The notes: generated by a model from the letters alone, not told the origin. A DNA stretch of 25,934 nt from JAIPGX01 sp041650475 (GCA_041650475.1 JBAZLD010000017.1:1-25934); one strand, 5' to 3'. Counted from the stretch's first letter, positions 1 to 7,107 are shown. Numbers and translations: made by a program.

Positions 1-1277
1 ATAAAACATACTTATTTTTTGTTACTATTTTTTTATATATTTTAATTAGATTATGGGCTTTTGGTGTTGCAACATTGCCAAGAACATTTAATAATCTTTT
101 TTTAAGATTTAAATTTTTGTCTTTTTTATTTAAACAGACAGATTTAGTAAATAATACAAAAAATATTTCTCAAACAACGGCTCAAACAGATCATGTTGCG
201 AGTCAAATAATAAATATTAATCCTAAAATTTTACAAACTTACACAAATTCTGAACATTATTCTTTTTTTGATAAATTATTTAATAAATTAAATATTATTT
301 TTAATAAAATTTATCTTTGGTTTAGCCATATTTTTGCCATAAATAATAATTATTTTGTGAATAAATTTTTTATTATTTTTTTAATATTTTTTTTCTCTGT
401 TTTTTTAATTTATTCTTATAGAAAAAATATAAAATTATTAATATTTTTTATTATAACTTTTTTTGCCTTTGCCTGGCCTGGTTTTGTTGCATATCCAGAT
501 CCTAGATATATAAATCCAATTTATACAGTAATTATATTTACTTTATTTTTTGGAATTTATTTTTTTATAAAAGAAATTAATATCAATATAAATAATAATT
601 CAAATAAATTTTTATTTAAAAAATTAATATTATCTTTTATTTTGATACTTATTTTTTCGAGTACGCTAGTTGGCATAAAAAAAAATTTTTATTCAATTCA
701 GGGTGTTTGTAGAGGTACTCAAGAATATAGAAAAACTTTTGTAAAATTTTTTGAAAATAATAAATTTGATAAAAATGCAAATTTTATTATTATGGCAACG
801 CCATTTCTTTCTGATTCTCAATATATATTTCAAGCTTTTTTGAATAATTTAGATTTAAAAGTTTGTTGTGAACTTTTTGCTACTTTGGCTCAAAGAGGGG
901 TAATGGGATGCAATCAAGATTATAGAATTCAAGGTGTAAAGTATAAAATTAAACCTGTTAAAATACGTAATAAGAATGGTTTTAGATTAACATCAAAAAA
1001 TAAAGAACATTGTGGTTTTTGGATGAATTTTTCTTTGCACCCATTAAAATGGTCAAAAGAACAAAAATCTTATATTTGGACTAATAATTTACCTGAAATT
1101 AATGAATGGTATGATTTTTCTATGGGGCAATTTAAAATTCATGAAAGATTAGATAATAAAGTTGTTACTGATATTACATTTATTTTTGATGATGGCTGGA
1201 TTGATGAAAATACCGTTTTTGTTATTTGGGATGCACAAAAAGGCGAGTACAAAGTTTTAGATCAAAATTTATTTTGA
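1..1277 (+). CDS. GT-C/TMTC-like membrane glycosyltransferase, 5'-truncated by the window edge
   Basis: The frame is open from base 3, so the gene starts upstream of the window; the TTG at 75 is only an internal codon. The visible part has hydrophobic segments (about bases 3-60, 350-480 and 510-690) separated by a long polar Asn/Thr/Gln-rich loop at about 120-260, then a soluble C-terminal domain. Recognisable family features are a WP-containing loop followed by an Arg-Tyr pair (DPRYINPIY) and a C-terminal strand pair with the signature WDAQKGEYKVL. The latter matches WDYxxxxFxIL at the ends of the genes at 10078, 11551, 20644 and 23042. I therefore infer the same function: sugar transfer on the outer face of the inner membrane from a lipid-linked donor. 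Its loop insertion and divergent C-terminal domain make it the most different family member. It overlaps the convergent ATPase gene by 9 bp and no terminator is visible. Family membership is fairly secure; the enzymatic role is inferred. Confidence 0.7.
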   Translation, partial: KTYLFFVTIFLYILIRLWAFGVATLPRTFNNLFLRFKFLSFLFKQTDLVNNTKNISQTTAQTDHVASQIININPKILQTYTNSEHYSFFDKLFNKLNIIFNKIYLWFSHIFAINNNYFVNKFFIIFLIFFFSVFLIYSYRKNIKLLIFFIITFFAFAWPGFVAYPDPRYINPIYTVIIFTLFFGIYFFIKEINININNNSNKFLFKKLILSFILILIFSSTLVGIKKNFYSIQGVCRGTQEYRKTFVKFFENNKFDKNANFIIMATPFLSDSQYIFQAFLNNLDLKVCCELFATLAQRGVMGCNQDYRIQGVKYKIKPVKIRNKNGFRLTSKNKEHCGFWMNFSLHPLKWSKEQKSYIWTNNLPEINEWYDFSMGQFKIHERLDNKVVTDITFIFDDGWIDENTVFVIWDAQKGEYKVLDQNLF

Positions 1278-2420
1278 TAACTCTATTATTAAATCCTGTG
1301 GATTTACAAATGTTATAACAAGATCTTTGTATCGTCTTTTAATTGCGATATCTATGTTATTTGCAACAACAAAATTTTCGCCACTTTTATAATTTTGACG
1401 GAAAAATTCAAAATTTTTTGCAAGAGATGCCAGCGTAGAATCATCTTGTTGAGTTAAAAATTTGCACTCTATTGCATTAATAGAGTTATTTTTTTTGTTT
1501 ACTATAACAAAATCAATTTCATGTCCACTTTTATCACGCCAATAATTTATTGCCGTTTGAAGTTGCCCATTAATTTCATTTAAAACACAATGTTCCCACA
1601 TAGATCCTGTGTATTCCGCTCTTAATTCTCCTCTTCCTTTTGCATGACATACAAATCCAGTATCAAAACCATAAACTTTTGGAGCCATAACAATTTCAGT
1701 CGGTTTATGCGTAGAAAAAGGTCTGATAATATGTACAACAAATGTTTCTTCAAGAACATTAAGATAGTTAGATATAGTTGGTCTAGTTACTTCACATGAA
1801 ATTGCATATCTTGATGCTTCAAAAAGACCTCCGCTGTTTGCTAATAATAATTCTGTAAATTTTTGAAAAGCCGCTCTTTTTCCAATGCTAAATATATCTT
1901 GAATGTCTTTTGCCCAAAAAGCATCAACCCATTCTTGAAAATATTTTTCAGGTAAGTCTTTAGCTATAAAAAAAGATGGCAATCCTCCAAATAAAAATCT
2001 GTGTCTTATATCTGTATTGCCAAAAAGTTTCATGTCTTGAAATAACATTGGAGGAAGCCATATTTCTATTTTGCGACCTGTTAATGTATCTTTAAATTTT
2101 GCACTTGCGCCTAATGTTGAAGATCCTGTTGCAATAATTTTTATATTAGGATAATGGTCGGCTGCTAATTTTAAAAACTCTGATGGATTATCAAGTCGAT
2201 GAATTTCATCTAAAGCCACATATTTATTTTGGTGACTTTCTAAAGAAACTTCTGGGTCTACAAACAATTGTCGGGTTTTGGGACTTTCGCAATCAAAATA
2301 TTCAATATTTTCTATACTTTGACATAAACTAGTTTTTCCTACTCGTCTAACTCCCATTAGCCAAATAACACTTCTTTCAGTCCAGGCTTTTTGAATCATT
2401 TTTTGATCAAAATTTAACAT
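1269..2420 (-). CDS. AAA-type ATPase with DUF4143 C-terminal domain
   Basis: A 383-residue cytosolic protein. The N-terminal ATPase shows Walker A (GVRRVGKTS, residues 23-31), Walker B (YVALDEIH, 67-74), a sensor-like ATGSS (97-101) and LTGRK (113-117), the usual order for the AAA_14/DUF4143 family. A winged-helix-like segment (about 205-232) follows. The C-terminal part has the DUF4143 hallmarks GSMWEHCVLNEI (272-283) and a PD-(D/E)XK-like EID...ECK (301-303 and 318-320). The length fits the family. Its biological role is not established, and such genes are common, often multicopy, in bacteria and archaea. It stands alone on its strand. The ATG at 2420 has no clear Shine-Dalgarno sequence. 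It separates the truncated GT-C gene from the exported-protein island, consistent with a mobile or accessory gene. Confidence 0.9.
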   Translation of the reverse strand: MLNFDQKMIQKAWTERSVIWLMGVRRVGKTSLCQSIENIEYFDCESPKTRQLFVDPEVSLESHQNKYVALDEIHRLDNPSEFLKLAADHYPNIKIIATGSSTLGASAKFKDTLTGRKIEIWLPPMLFQDMKLFGNTDIRHRFLFGGLPSFFIAKDLPEKYFQEWVDAFWAKDIQDIFSIGKRAAFQKFTELLLANSGGLFEASRYAISCEVTRPTISNYLNVLEETFVVHIIRPFSTHKPTEIVMAPKVYGFDTGFVCHAKGRGELRAEYTGSMWEHCVLNEINGQLQTAINYWRDKSGHEIDFVIVNKKNNSINAIECKFLTQQDDSTLASLAKNFEFFRQNYKSGENFVVANNIDIAIKRRYKDLVITFVNPQDLIIELSK

Positions 2421-2825
2421 TCCGGATAAATTCGATATTGCATGTAAAATTTGTCCAATTTATGTAATATTTTTGAGGCTTTTTATTGGAAATAAAAAAG
2501 TATAGATAACAAAGTTATATTTGCTGGATCATCGGAACAAATTGTTGGGTGCGGCGATCTTTTAAGTTGGCAATCATTTGCATATTATTTTCTTTTTTAT
2601 TTGTATTGATAATTTGTTTAAAAAATAAGATATTTATAAATTAATAAAAGACGGTATAAATAAAAATTTATTTAAAGAAAATTATTATGCCTGCTCCTAT
2701 TACTCATATTTTTTCAATATGATTATTTAAAATACAGTTTAATAATTAATTTAAGTTTTATAATTTTTTGTCTATTATATAATTGTTGTAATATATTTGA
2801 TCAAATTTTTTTAAAAGGCTAAAAG
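2421..2825. other. 405-bp intergenic region: possible gene remnants, then the promoter of the 2826 gene
   Basis: The left part (about 2515-2585) is less AT-rich than its surroundings and has short interrupted open stretches, but no plausible gene. At 2687 an ATG opens an 11-codon frame (MPAPITHIFSI, stop at 2722), preceded by an AAAGAAAA stretch. It could be a relic of a longer gene or chance. From about 2706 rightward the sequence resembles the region upstream of the paralogous gene at 5869 and holds its promoter. No RNA gene is recognised. Confidence 0.5.
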
Positions 2826-2881
2826 ATGAAAAATTTTAAAATATCTATTTTTTGTTTATTTTTTTTGGGTTTTTCTATTGT
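2741..2881 (+). repeat. Direct repeat copy 1: promoter, RBS and signal-peptide region
   Basis: Copy 1 of a long direct repeat whose second copy is at about 5784-5924 (offset 3043). Over the last 88 bases up to and including the start codon only two mismatches are seen. Identity continues through the first ten or more codons of the signal peptide and then decays. Weaker similarity extends upstream to about 2706. The repeat reflects duplication of the two GIN-protein genes; the non-coding part is better conserved than most of the coding part. Confidence 0.9.
2768..2818 (+). promoter_or_regulatory. Candidate promoter with 12-bp palindrome and RBS of the 2826 gene
   Basis: A possible -35 TTGTCT (2768-2773) lies 18 bp before TATATT (2792-2797); an alternative -10 is TATAAT at 2778-2783. 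A perfect palindrome ATTTGATCAAAT (2795-2806) overlaps or follows the -10 and could be an operator. The ribosome site AAAAGG (2813-2818) stands 7 nt before the ATG at 2826. All elements recur at the paralogous gene. The promoter assignment is tentative in such AT-rich DNA. Confidence 0.45.
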
Positions 2882-3977
2882 TAATGTTAATGCAATGCAA
2901 CGAGGTTATGTTAATTTAAATGGAATGTGCATTAACAGGGGATGTTTGGTTTTGAGTAATGGTGAAATATTTATAGATGGTCAACCAGTATCCATGGAAG
3001 ATCTGAATGCTAACTTAGGAGAAGTAACAAGACAAGATCGCAGTAATTTTTTAGCAGAAGCTGAGAATAGGGTTTTTGGAATTAAATTAAATAATATGGG
3101 TAAAGTATTTTTACATCAAGGAGAAACAGAGTCTTTGGTTATAGAAGCAAATGAAAAAATTTTGCCTAAGTTAATAACTCGTGTAAATAGAGGTATTTTA
3201 GAATTAGGCCTTGAAAGTATTAGTTTTATTGGCAATATTACTTTAAATTACTACATTACTTTGCGTGATATACGAATGATTTCATGCGGTAATTATGGCG
3301 AAATAATCTCAGATGGTATTGTTGCGAATGACCTTAGAATAGCTTTAGCTAATTCTGGTAAATTAAATATTTCTAATGATTGTAATATTAGAGGCCCCTT
3401 AAATATAGAAATAAGTAATTACGGTGAAATGAGTGCAAATAATATTGTTGCGAATGATCTTAGATTACATCTAACTGGTTCTAGTAAATTAAATATTTTC
3501 AATCATTGTAATATTAGAGGCCCCTTAAATATAGATATAAGTAACTATGGTGAATGCAGAATACTAAGATTGATTTCAAATGAAAATTGCATTGAAACTG
3601 GTTCTTTAAATATAAATGGAAGTGGCAACTTGAGTATTGGAGGGAATCCTTCATTTGGAAATTTAAGTATTAATGTAAATAATTATGGAGAACTATGTAT
3701 TTCAAATTTTGCCGCATCAATGCTCAATGTCTCTATAACTGGAAGTGCAAAAGTATCTGCTCGTGGTGGTGATGCAAGCGCATGTGCTGTTGATAATCAA
3801 AGAGTTGGCGTTTCTAATTATGGTGAATATAATGCTGAAGATTTATTTTGCAACGATAGTACAGTTCATGTTTCTGGTTCTGCAAAAGCTTTTATTTCAA
3901 CTCAAAATCTTCGAAATTATTCTGTTTCAAATTATGGAACCTTAACATCAAATGGCCGAGTTTTTAGCCGCGAATAA
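2826..3977 (+). CDS. Exported GIN-domain (DUF2807-like) beta-repeat protein
   Basis: 383 residues. The signal peptide (about 1-24) ends Val-Asn-Ala before Met-Gln. Residues about 78-150 match the start of the putative adhesin head GIN domain (DUF2807): a KVFLHQGETESLVIEAN strand pair, then an ILPKLITRV stretch and an outer strand leading to SCGNYGEI. The rest is a run of short beta rungs, each closed by Asn-Tyr-Gly-(Glu) where typical GIN domains have Ser-Gly-Ser-Gly. Residues 156-197 and 198-239 are a 42-residue tandem duplication visible at DNA level (3291-3416 and 3417-3542). A right-handed beta-helix-like, surface or periplasmic fold is inferred; the function of GIN domains is not well established. 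A paralogue lies at 5869. A good RBS supports the ATG. The downstream hairpin at 4010 ends the unit. Confidence 0.85.
   Translation: MKNFKISIFCLFFLGFSIVNVNAMQRGYVNLNGMCINRGCLVLSNGEIFIDGQPVSMEDLNANLGEVTRQDRSNFLAEAENRVFGIKLNNMGKVFLHQGETESLVIEANEKILPKLITRVNRGILELGLESISFIGNITLNYYITLRDIRMISCGNYGEIISDGIVANDLRIALANSGKLNISNDCNIRGPLNIEISNYGEMSANNIVANDLRLHLTGSSKLNIFNHCNIRGPLNIDISNYGECRILRLISNENCIETGSLNINGSGNLSIGGNPSFGNLSINVNNYGELCISNFAASMLNVSITGSAKVSARGGDASACAVDNQRVGVSNYGEYNAEDLFCNDSTVHVSGSAKAFISTQNLRNYSVSNYGTLTSNGRVFSRE
3291..3542 (+). repeat. Two-copy 126-bp tandem repeat inside the GIN-domain gene
   Basis: Units at 3291-3416 and 3417-3542, each 42 codons, in frame. Diagnostic identical stretches are ATTGTTGCGAATGA at 3318 and 3444, and ATTAGAGGCCCCTTAAATAT at 3387 and 3513, each 126 bp apart. 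Each unit encodes two beta rungs ending in Asn-Tyr-Gly-Glu, so the array could expand or contract without breaking the fold. Confidence 0.9.
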
Positions 3978-4009
3978 AAATTTTTTAGAAATTTGTTATC
4001 TAAAAGTAA

Positions 4010-4027
4010 AGCCCGCGAAAGCGGGCT
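4010..4027. terminator. Hairpin terminator between convergent genes
   Basis: The perfect 7-bp stem AGCCCGC/GCGGGCT is closed by a GAAA tetraloop, in the 99-bp gap between the convergent stops at 3977 and 4077. Read on the minus strand it is followed by TTTACTTTTAG, a reasonable T tract. On the plus strand the tail is weak (TGTGTTATTTC). It probably serves both sides. Confidence 0.8.
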
Positions 4028-4076
4028 GTGTTATTTCGGTAGATTTTTTGAGTTGGAGCTTATTTTTTAGATAATT

Positions 4077-4562
4077 TTATAATATTGTACAGCCACTATT
4101 TACAAAAACTGCATTTGCCAAAGTATCTATATTTAGCTGACTGTTTGCTCCAGCTGCCACAAGGATATCGATCATTCTTTTAATTTTGGCAGAATCCGTT
4201 TCAGGATTCGCCAGGTTGCGGTGGATTATCGTTAAATAATCCATTGCACTGGAGTTATATTCATCTTTGATATCTATATTTGCTTTTTTTAGAGAAATAA
4301 TATGTTTAAGAATTTGTCCAACAGTAGTACTTGCAGGATTTTCGGGTTTCATACTATCAATTGCGCTTATCGCATTAATTATTCCCTCTGGAGTTTGAAG
4401 ATCAAAAGCATCTATTTGAGCACTTGTTAAACTAATAGTACCTGTAGTATCTGGATCATCTTGTACTACAGAATCATTTACTTCACTTTGCATTGCGCAT
4501 ATGGACGAGCAGCTTAAAAAGCTTAGTAATATTAATAAATTTATGTTTAATAATTTTTTCAT
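4077..4562 (-). CDS. Exported degenerate ankyrin-type protein with C-terminal CTIL motif
   Basis: 161 residues from the ATG at 4562, chosen because AAGGAA lies 7 nt upstream and because it gives an ATGA overlap with the preceding gene; an in-frame ATG at 4586 would add eight residues but would sit inside that gene without such a site. The signal peptide (1-23) ends Ile-Cys-Ala before Met-Gln. It is clearly related to the upstream gene: both have an IDAFDLQTP(E/Q)GII block and a VGQIL block. The region around NIDIKDE...ILVAAGANSQLN (about 95-144) is a degenerate ankyrin repeat. The last four residues are Cys-Thr-Ile-Leu, a CaaX-box pattern shared with the first gene of this operon. It may act outside the bacterium; no function is assigned. 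A relaxed lipoprotein reading around Cys18 is possible but non-canonical. Confidence 0.75.
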   Translation of the reverse strand: MKKLLNINLLILLSFLSCSSICAMQSEVNDSVVQDDPDTTGTISLTSAQIDAFDLQTPEGIINAISAIDSMKPENPASTTVGQILKHIISLKKANIDIKDEYNSSAMDYLTIIHRNLANPETDSAKIKRMIDILVAAGANSQLNIDTLANAVFVNSGCTIL

Positions 4563-5038
4563 TTTATGTTCCTTAATGATCTGCACATATTTAATACATT
4601 TATTTTTTCTTCATTATTCATCTGTTTAATAAGTCTGCACATTAGATTTAAACTAGCTTCATTATTAGGATCTGCCCCGGCTGCAATAAGAATTTTTATC
4701 ATTTGATCATCTGAGTTTACCGTTGCAGCAATAAGTGCCGTAACGCCATCTTCATCTCGAACATCTATATCGGCTCCTTTATCAGCAATAATGCTCCTTA
4801 AAATTTGTCCAACTCTAATATAAGATAAATAGCGGTTCATAATACTAATTACGCGTGCTGTTTTAATTATTCCCTGCGGAGTTTGCAAATCAAAAGCGTC
4901 TATTTGACCTCTTATTAAAATAAAAGTATCTGGCTCAGTTGTTTCAGGATTTTGCGATTCATCTTGCATAGCACGTAAGGAGGTACAGCTCAAAAAACTA
5001 ACTAATACTAATAAATTTAGATTTAATAAATTTTTCAT
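4559..5038 (-). CDS. Exported ankyrin-repeat protein
   Basis: 159 residues. The signal peptide (1-23, MKNLLNLNLLVLVSFLSC...) ends Leu-Arg-Ala before Met-Gln. A short acidic linker is followed by a helical block (IDAFDLQTPQGIIK) shared with the downstream paralogue. One well-formed ankyrin repeat occupies about 92-126 (DIDVRDEDGVTALIAA...ILIAAGADPN), with a partial second repeat after it. It is the middle gene of a three-gene operon, 22 bp after the stop of the 5663 gene and overlapping the next start by 4 bp. It is a tandem-duplication partner of the 4562 gene but lacks the CTIL tail, ending in Asn-Ile-Lys. Ankyrin proteins of host-associated bacteria often bind host proteins; that role is inferred here. 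Confidence 0.8.
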   Translation of the reverse strand: MKNLLNLNLLVLVSFLSCTSLRAMQDESQNPETTEPDTFILIRGQIDAFDLQTPQGIIKTARVISIMNRYLSYIRVGQILRSIIADKGADIDVRDEDGVTALIAATVNSDDQMIKILIAAGADPNNEASLNLMCRLIKQMNNEEKINVLNMCRSLRNIK

Positions 5039-5060
5039 TTTATGCTCTTTTTTCTTTCAA

Positions 5061-5663
5061 TTATAAAATTGTACAGCAGGTAATTTTTTGAGGGGCAGGC
5101 TTAGGCAAAGTTGTAATACTTTGAATATTGCTTATATCAAGAGGAAAATCAGCGGAAAGATTTTTTAAAAAATATTCTTTTTCACAGTTTATTCCGATTA
5201 TTCTATCTTCTTTCTTAACAAGCTTGATAAAATGATCTTGTATTCTATCTCTTTCTATATTATAAAGAAATTTTTTTATTTCGTTTTCATGTTTATCATA
5301 AAAAACCATAAAATAAACGATACGCCGAGGGGCAGAAGAATTTTCGACTTCATACTTAATCTGAATCTGATATGAAACTGGTTGTGGTTTTGGCGCCATT
5401 CGATCTAACCAACCGTCAAAATTCCTAATAGGGCCACACGCCATTCTTTTAATACAGTCTCCATCAAATGTAAAAAAATTTACTATTTTATGTTTATCAA
5501 TTATGTAGTAAGATGCATTTTGAATTTTTTCATAATGAAATTGTTGTGCTTCTTCCAGTTTCTCAATATTGATATTATCTTGCATAGCAAATATAGAATT
5601 ATTTATAGCAAAAATAATTGTTGTTAAAAATCCAATAATTAGAAAATTTTTCTTTATATTCAT
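5061..5663 (-). CDS. Exported protein of unknown function with C-terminal CCTIL motif
   Basis: 200 residues, family not recognised. The signal peptide (1-26) ends Ile-Phe-Ala before Met-Gln. The mature part looks globular, alpha/beta and charged: KIQNASYYIID, a central hydrophobic strand pair (VSYQIQIKYEVE and RRIVYFMVFYDKHE), then a lysine-rich helix and a Pro-rich tail. The final residues are Cys-Cys-Thr-Ile-Leu, resembling a prenylation CaaX box with an adjacent second Cys, as in some eukaryotic small GTPases. It is the first gene of the minus-strand operon, with AAGGGA upstream of the ATG, and is divergent from the GIN-domain gene at 5869. A secreted effector is possible but is inference only. 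Confidence 0.75.
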   Translation of the reverse strand: MNIKKNFLIIGFLTTIIFAINNSIFAMQDNINIEKLEEAQQFHYEKIQNASYYIIDKHKIVNFFTFDGDCIKRMACGPIRNFDGWLDRMAPKPQPVSYQIQIKYEVENSSAPRRIVYFMVFYDKHENEIKKFLYNIERDRIQDHFIKLVKKEDRIIGINCEKEYFLKNLSADFPLDISNIQSITTLPKPAPQKITCCTIL

Positions 5664-5783
5664 ATTTTTTCCCTTACATATATTAAGTTAATGATTTTAA
5701 AATCTATTTTGTAAGTTTCATAACTTATATAAAATTCAAATTTTTTCAATGTAATTGTTTAAATAATTATTTAAAACATAGCT

Positions 5784-5924
5784 AACAATTAATTTAAATT
5801 TTATAATTTTTTGTCTATTATATAATTGTTGTAATATATTTGATCAAATTTTTTTAAAAGGCTAAAAGATGAAAAATTTTAAAATATCTATTTTTTGTTT
5901 GTTTTTAATGGGTTTTTCTATTGC
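5784..5924 (+). repeat. Direct repeat copy 2: promoter, RBS and signal-peptide region
   Basis: Second copy of the repeat at 2741-2881, offset by 3043 bp. The two copies differ at only two positions in the 88 bases ending at the start codon. It includes the same TTGTCT and TATATT boxes, the palindrome ATTTGATCAAAT at 5838-5849 and the AAAAGG ribosome site. Confidence 0.9.
5811..5861 (+). promoter_or_regulatory. Candidate promoter with 12-bp palindrome and RBS of the 5869 gene
   Basis: Same arrangement as upstream of the 2826 gene: TTGTCT (5811-5816), TATATT (5835-5840), palindrome ATTTGATCAAAT (5838-5849) and AAAAGG (5856-5861), seven bases before the ATG. Conservation of all elements in both copies suggests the two paralogues are co-regulated. 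Confidence 0.45.
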
Positions 5925-6663
5925 TCATGCAATGGATGATGTTAATGTTTATTCAACGGGAAATAATAATATCGGCGTAATTAATGGCCGTCTTATTATA
6001 AATGGTCGGCTTATAAATGGTCGGCGAGCACCGATGTATGGTTTAAATAGCAATTTAGGAAAAATTAAAAGAGAGGATAAAAGTGAAGTATTAACTAATA
6101 CCAATGTTATTGGTATTAGATTAAGTGGTGTTGGTAAAGTAAGTTTACATCAAGGTGAAACAGAATCTTTGGTTATAGTAGCAAATGAAAATATTTTGCC
6201 AAATGTCATAACTAGAGTAAATGGAAATATTTTAGAATTGGGTGTGGAAGGTGCTTTTGGTGGTGAAATTATGTTAATTTATCATATTACCTTGCGTAAT
6301 ATACATGAAATTTCATGTAGTGGATGCGGTAAGATTATTAATATTGGGAATATTAATACAGATAAGCTTGAAATTTCATGTAGTGGATGCGGTGAAATTA
6401 AAATTTCAAATCTTGTAGCAAATATTTTTAAGGTGAACATTTCTGAAAGTGCAAATGTATCTGCTTCCGGAGGCGATAGTCTTGTAACTACAGTTAACAA
6501 TCAAATAATTGAAATTTATGATTCAGGAGAATATGATGCAATAAATTTACACTGTGTTAATAGTAGTGTTAACGTTTCTAGTTGTGGAGAAGCTTCAATT
6601 TCAACGATAAATTTAAGTCAATCCGTTTCGCCTTGTGGTAACATATCAGTAAATAGGTTGTGA
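5869..6663 (+). CDS. Exported GIN-domain (DUF2807-like) protein, cysteine-rich paralogue
   Basis: 264 residues. The signal peptide (about 1-21) ends Ala-His-Ala before Met-Asp. It shares with the 2826 protein the segment KVSLHQGETESLVIVANENI and the GIN-domain outer strand, but its rung-closing motifs are Ser-Cys-Ser-Gly-Cys-Gly (twice, 21 residues apart) and Ser-Ser-Cys-Gly instead of Asn-Tyr-Gly-Glu. It lacks the 42-residue duplication. The 21-residue period is half of the 42-residue unit in the paralogue, fitting single beta-helix rungs. Paired cysteines suggest disulfides in an oxidising compartment. Its 3' end carries a 25-bp tandem duplication that shifts the frame and trims the C-terminus. 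Surface or periplasmic location is inferred; exact function is unknown. Confidence 0.82.
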   Translation: MKNFKISIFCLFLMGFSIAHAMDDVNVYSTGNNNIGVINGRLIINGRLINGRRAPMYGLNSNLGKIKREDKSEVLTNTNVIGIRLSGVGKVSLHQGETESLVIVANENILPNVITRVNGNILELGVEGAFGGEIMLIYHITLRNIHEISCSGCGKIINIGNINTDKLEISCSGCGEIKISNLVANIFKVNISESANVSASGGDSLVTTVNNQIIEIYDSGEYDAINLHCVNSSVNVSSCGEASISTINLSQSVSPCGNISVNRL

Positions 6664-6681
6664 TAGCATATCAGTAAATAG
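6633..6681 (+). repeat. 25-bp tandem duplication at the 3' end of the 5869 gene
   Basis: TTGTGGTAACATATCAGTAA with its following AATAG... (6633-6656) is repeated at 6658-6681 with two mismatches. Because 25 is not a multiple of three, the frame shifts and stops at 6661-6663. Removing one copy would let the protein end Asn-Arg-Gln-Ile-Ile-Arg-Arg, with a TGA TAA stop at the place that aligns with the stop of the paralogue at 3977. Confidence 0.75.
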
Positions 6682-6728
6682 ACAAATTATTAGAAGATGA
6701 TAAAATTTTTAGAAAATATATTATATAA

Positions 6729-6758
6729 AAAGAAGGCCTGCGAAAGCAGGCCTTCTTT
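6729..6758 (+). terminator. Strong hairpin terminator after the 5869 gene
   Basis: A perfect 13-bp stem, AAAGAAGGCCTGC paired with GCAGGCCTTCTTT, is closed by a GAAA tetraloop and lies about 65 bp after the stop. The A and T runs at the stem ends make it potentially bidirectional. The sequence before it resembles that before the 4010 hairpin, so the terminator was probably part of the duplicated gene unit. Confidence 0.9.
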
Positions 6759-6849
6759 ATGAAGTTTTTCAGTTTTAAGTTTGTTTTTTATTCATATTTC
6801 TTATTATTTAAACGCAAGCTTGATAATTGTTTCAATTAATAAACTAAAT

Positions 6850-7000
6850 ACGCGGGATCGCACAAGGTAATGCTGGACAGACCAGTTTTAAAAATTAATT
6901 ACTTTGTCTGCAATGCAAGCCAACTTATGGTAGCCTCCAACTTCGCATAAAGCTTCGATGGATAGGACTGGGCGAAGCAACGCTGGTGCCCAGCGCATTA
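6850..7000. other. GC-enriched patch with nested inverted repeats, possible structured RNA or repeat element
   Basis: About half G+C by eye, against roughly a quarter nearby. Two adjacent hairpins are visible: GCTTCG (6952-6957) with CGAAGC (6973-6978), and CGCTGG (6981-6986) with CCAGCG (6990-6995) around a 3-nt loop. A third motif, CTTCGC at 6941, offers an alternative pairing. It could be a dispersed intergenic repeat, a relic of a transferred gene or a non-coding RNA. No family is recognised. Confidence 0.45.
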
Positions 7001-7107
7001 AAATTTAATTTTTAATTATCGAACTGATGTTATTTAAAGCAAATTAACAATATTTTGCCTCCTTTATCTACCGAACGAATTTAAAAATATAAATTTTTTA
7101 ATAAAAA

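Noticed and set aside
3745..3945. 66-codon plus-strand frame inside the GIN-domain gene
   Set aside because: Lies wholly within a well-supported gene in another frame; composition is that of a shadow frame and no ribosome site precedes it.
4563..4586. Eight-residue N-terminal extension of the 4562 gene
   Set aside because: It would put polar residues before a good signal peptide, while the downstream ATG has AAGGAA and an ATGA overlap.
4077..5038. Lipoprotein signal at LSFLSC in the two ankyrin-type proteins
   Set aside because: Phe at -3 and Leu at -2 do not fit the lipobox, and the Ala-Met-Gln site matches the other exported proteins.
6282..6500. 72-codon minus-strand frame opposite the 5869 gene
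   Set aside because: Antisense shadow; its repeated Pro-His-Pro-Leu segments simply mirror the repeat in the sense gene.
6888..6998. 36-codon minus-strand frame in the GC-enriched patch (MRWAPALLRPVLSIEAL...)
   Set aside because: Short, no ribosome site, and it coincides with inverted repeats; more likely a by-product of the GC-rich sequence than a gene.
6850..7000. tRNA gene in the GC-enriched patch
   Set aside because: No acceptor-stem pairing with a T-loop GGTTCGAAT-like sequence could be found on either strand.
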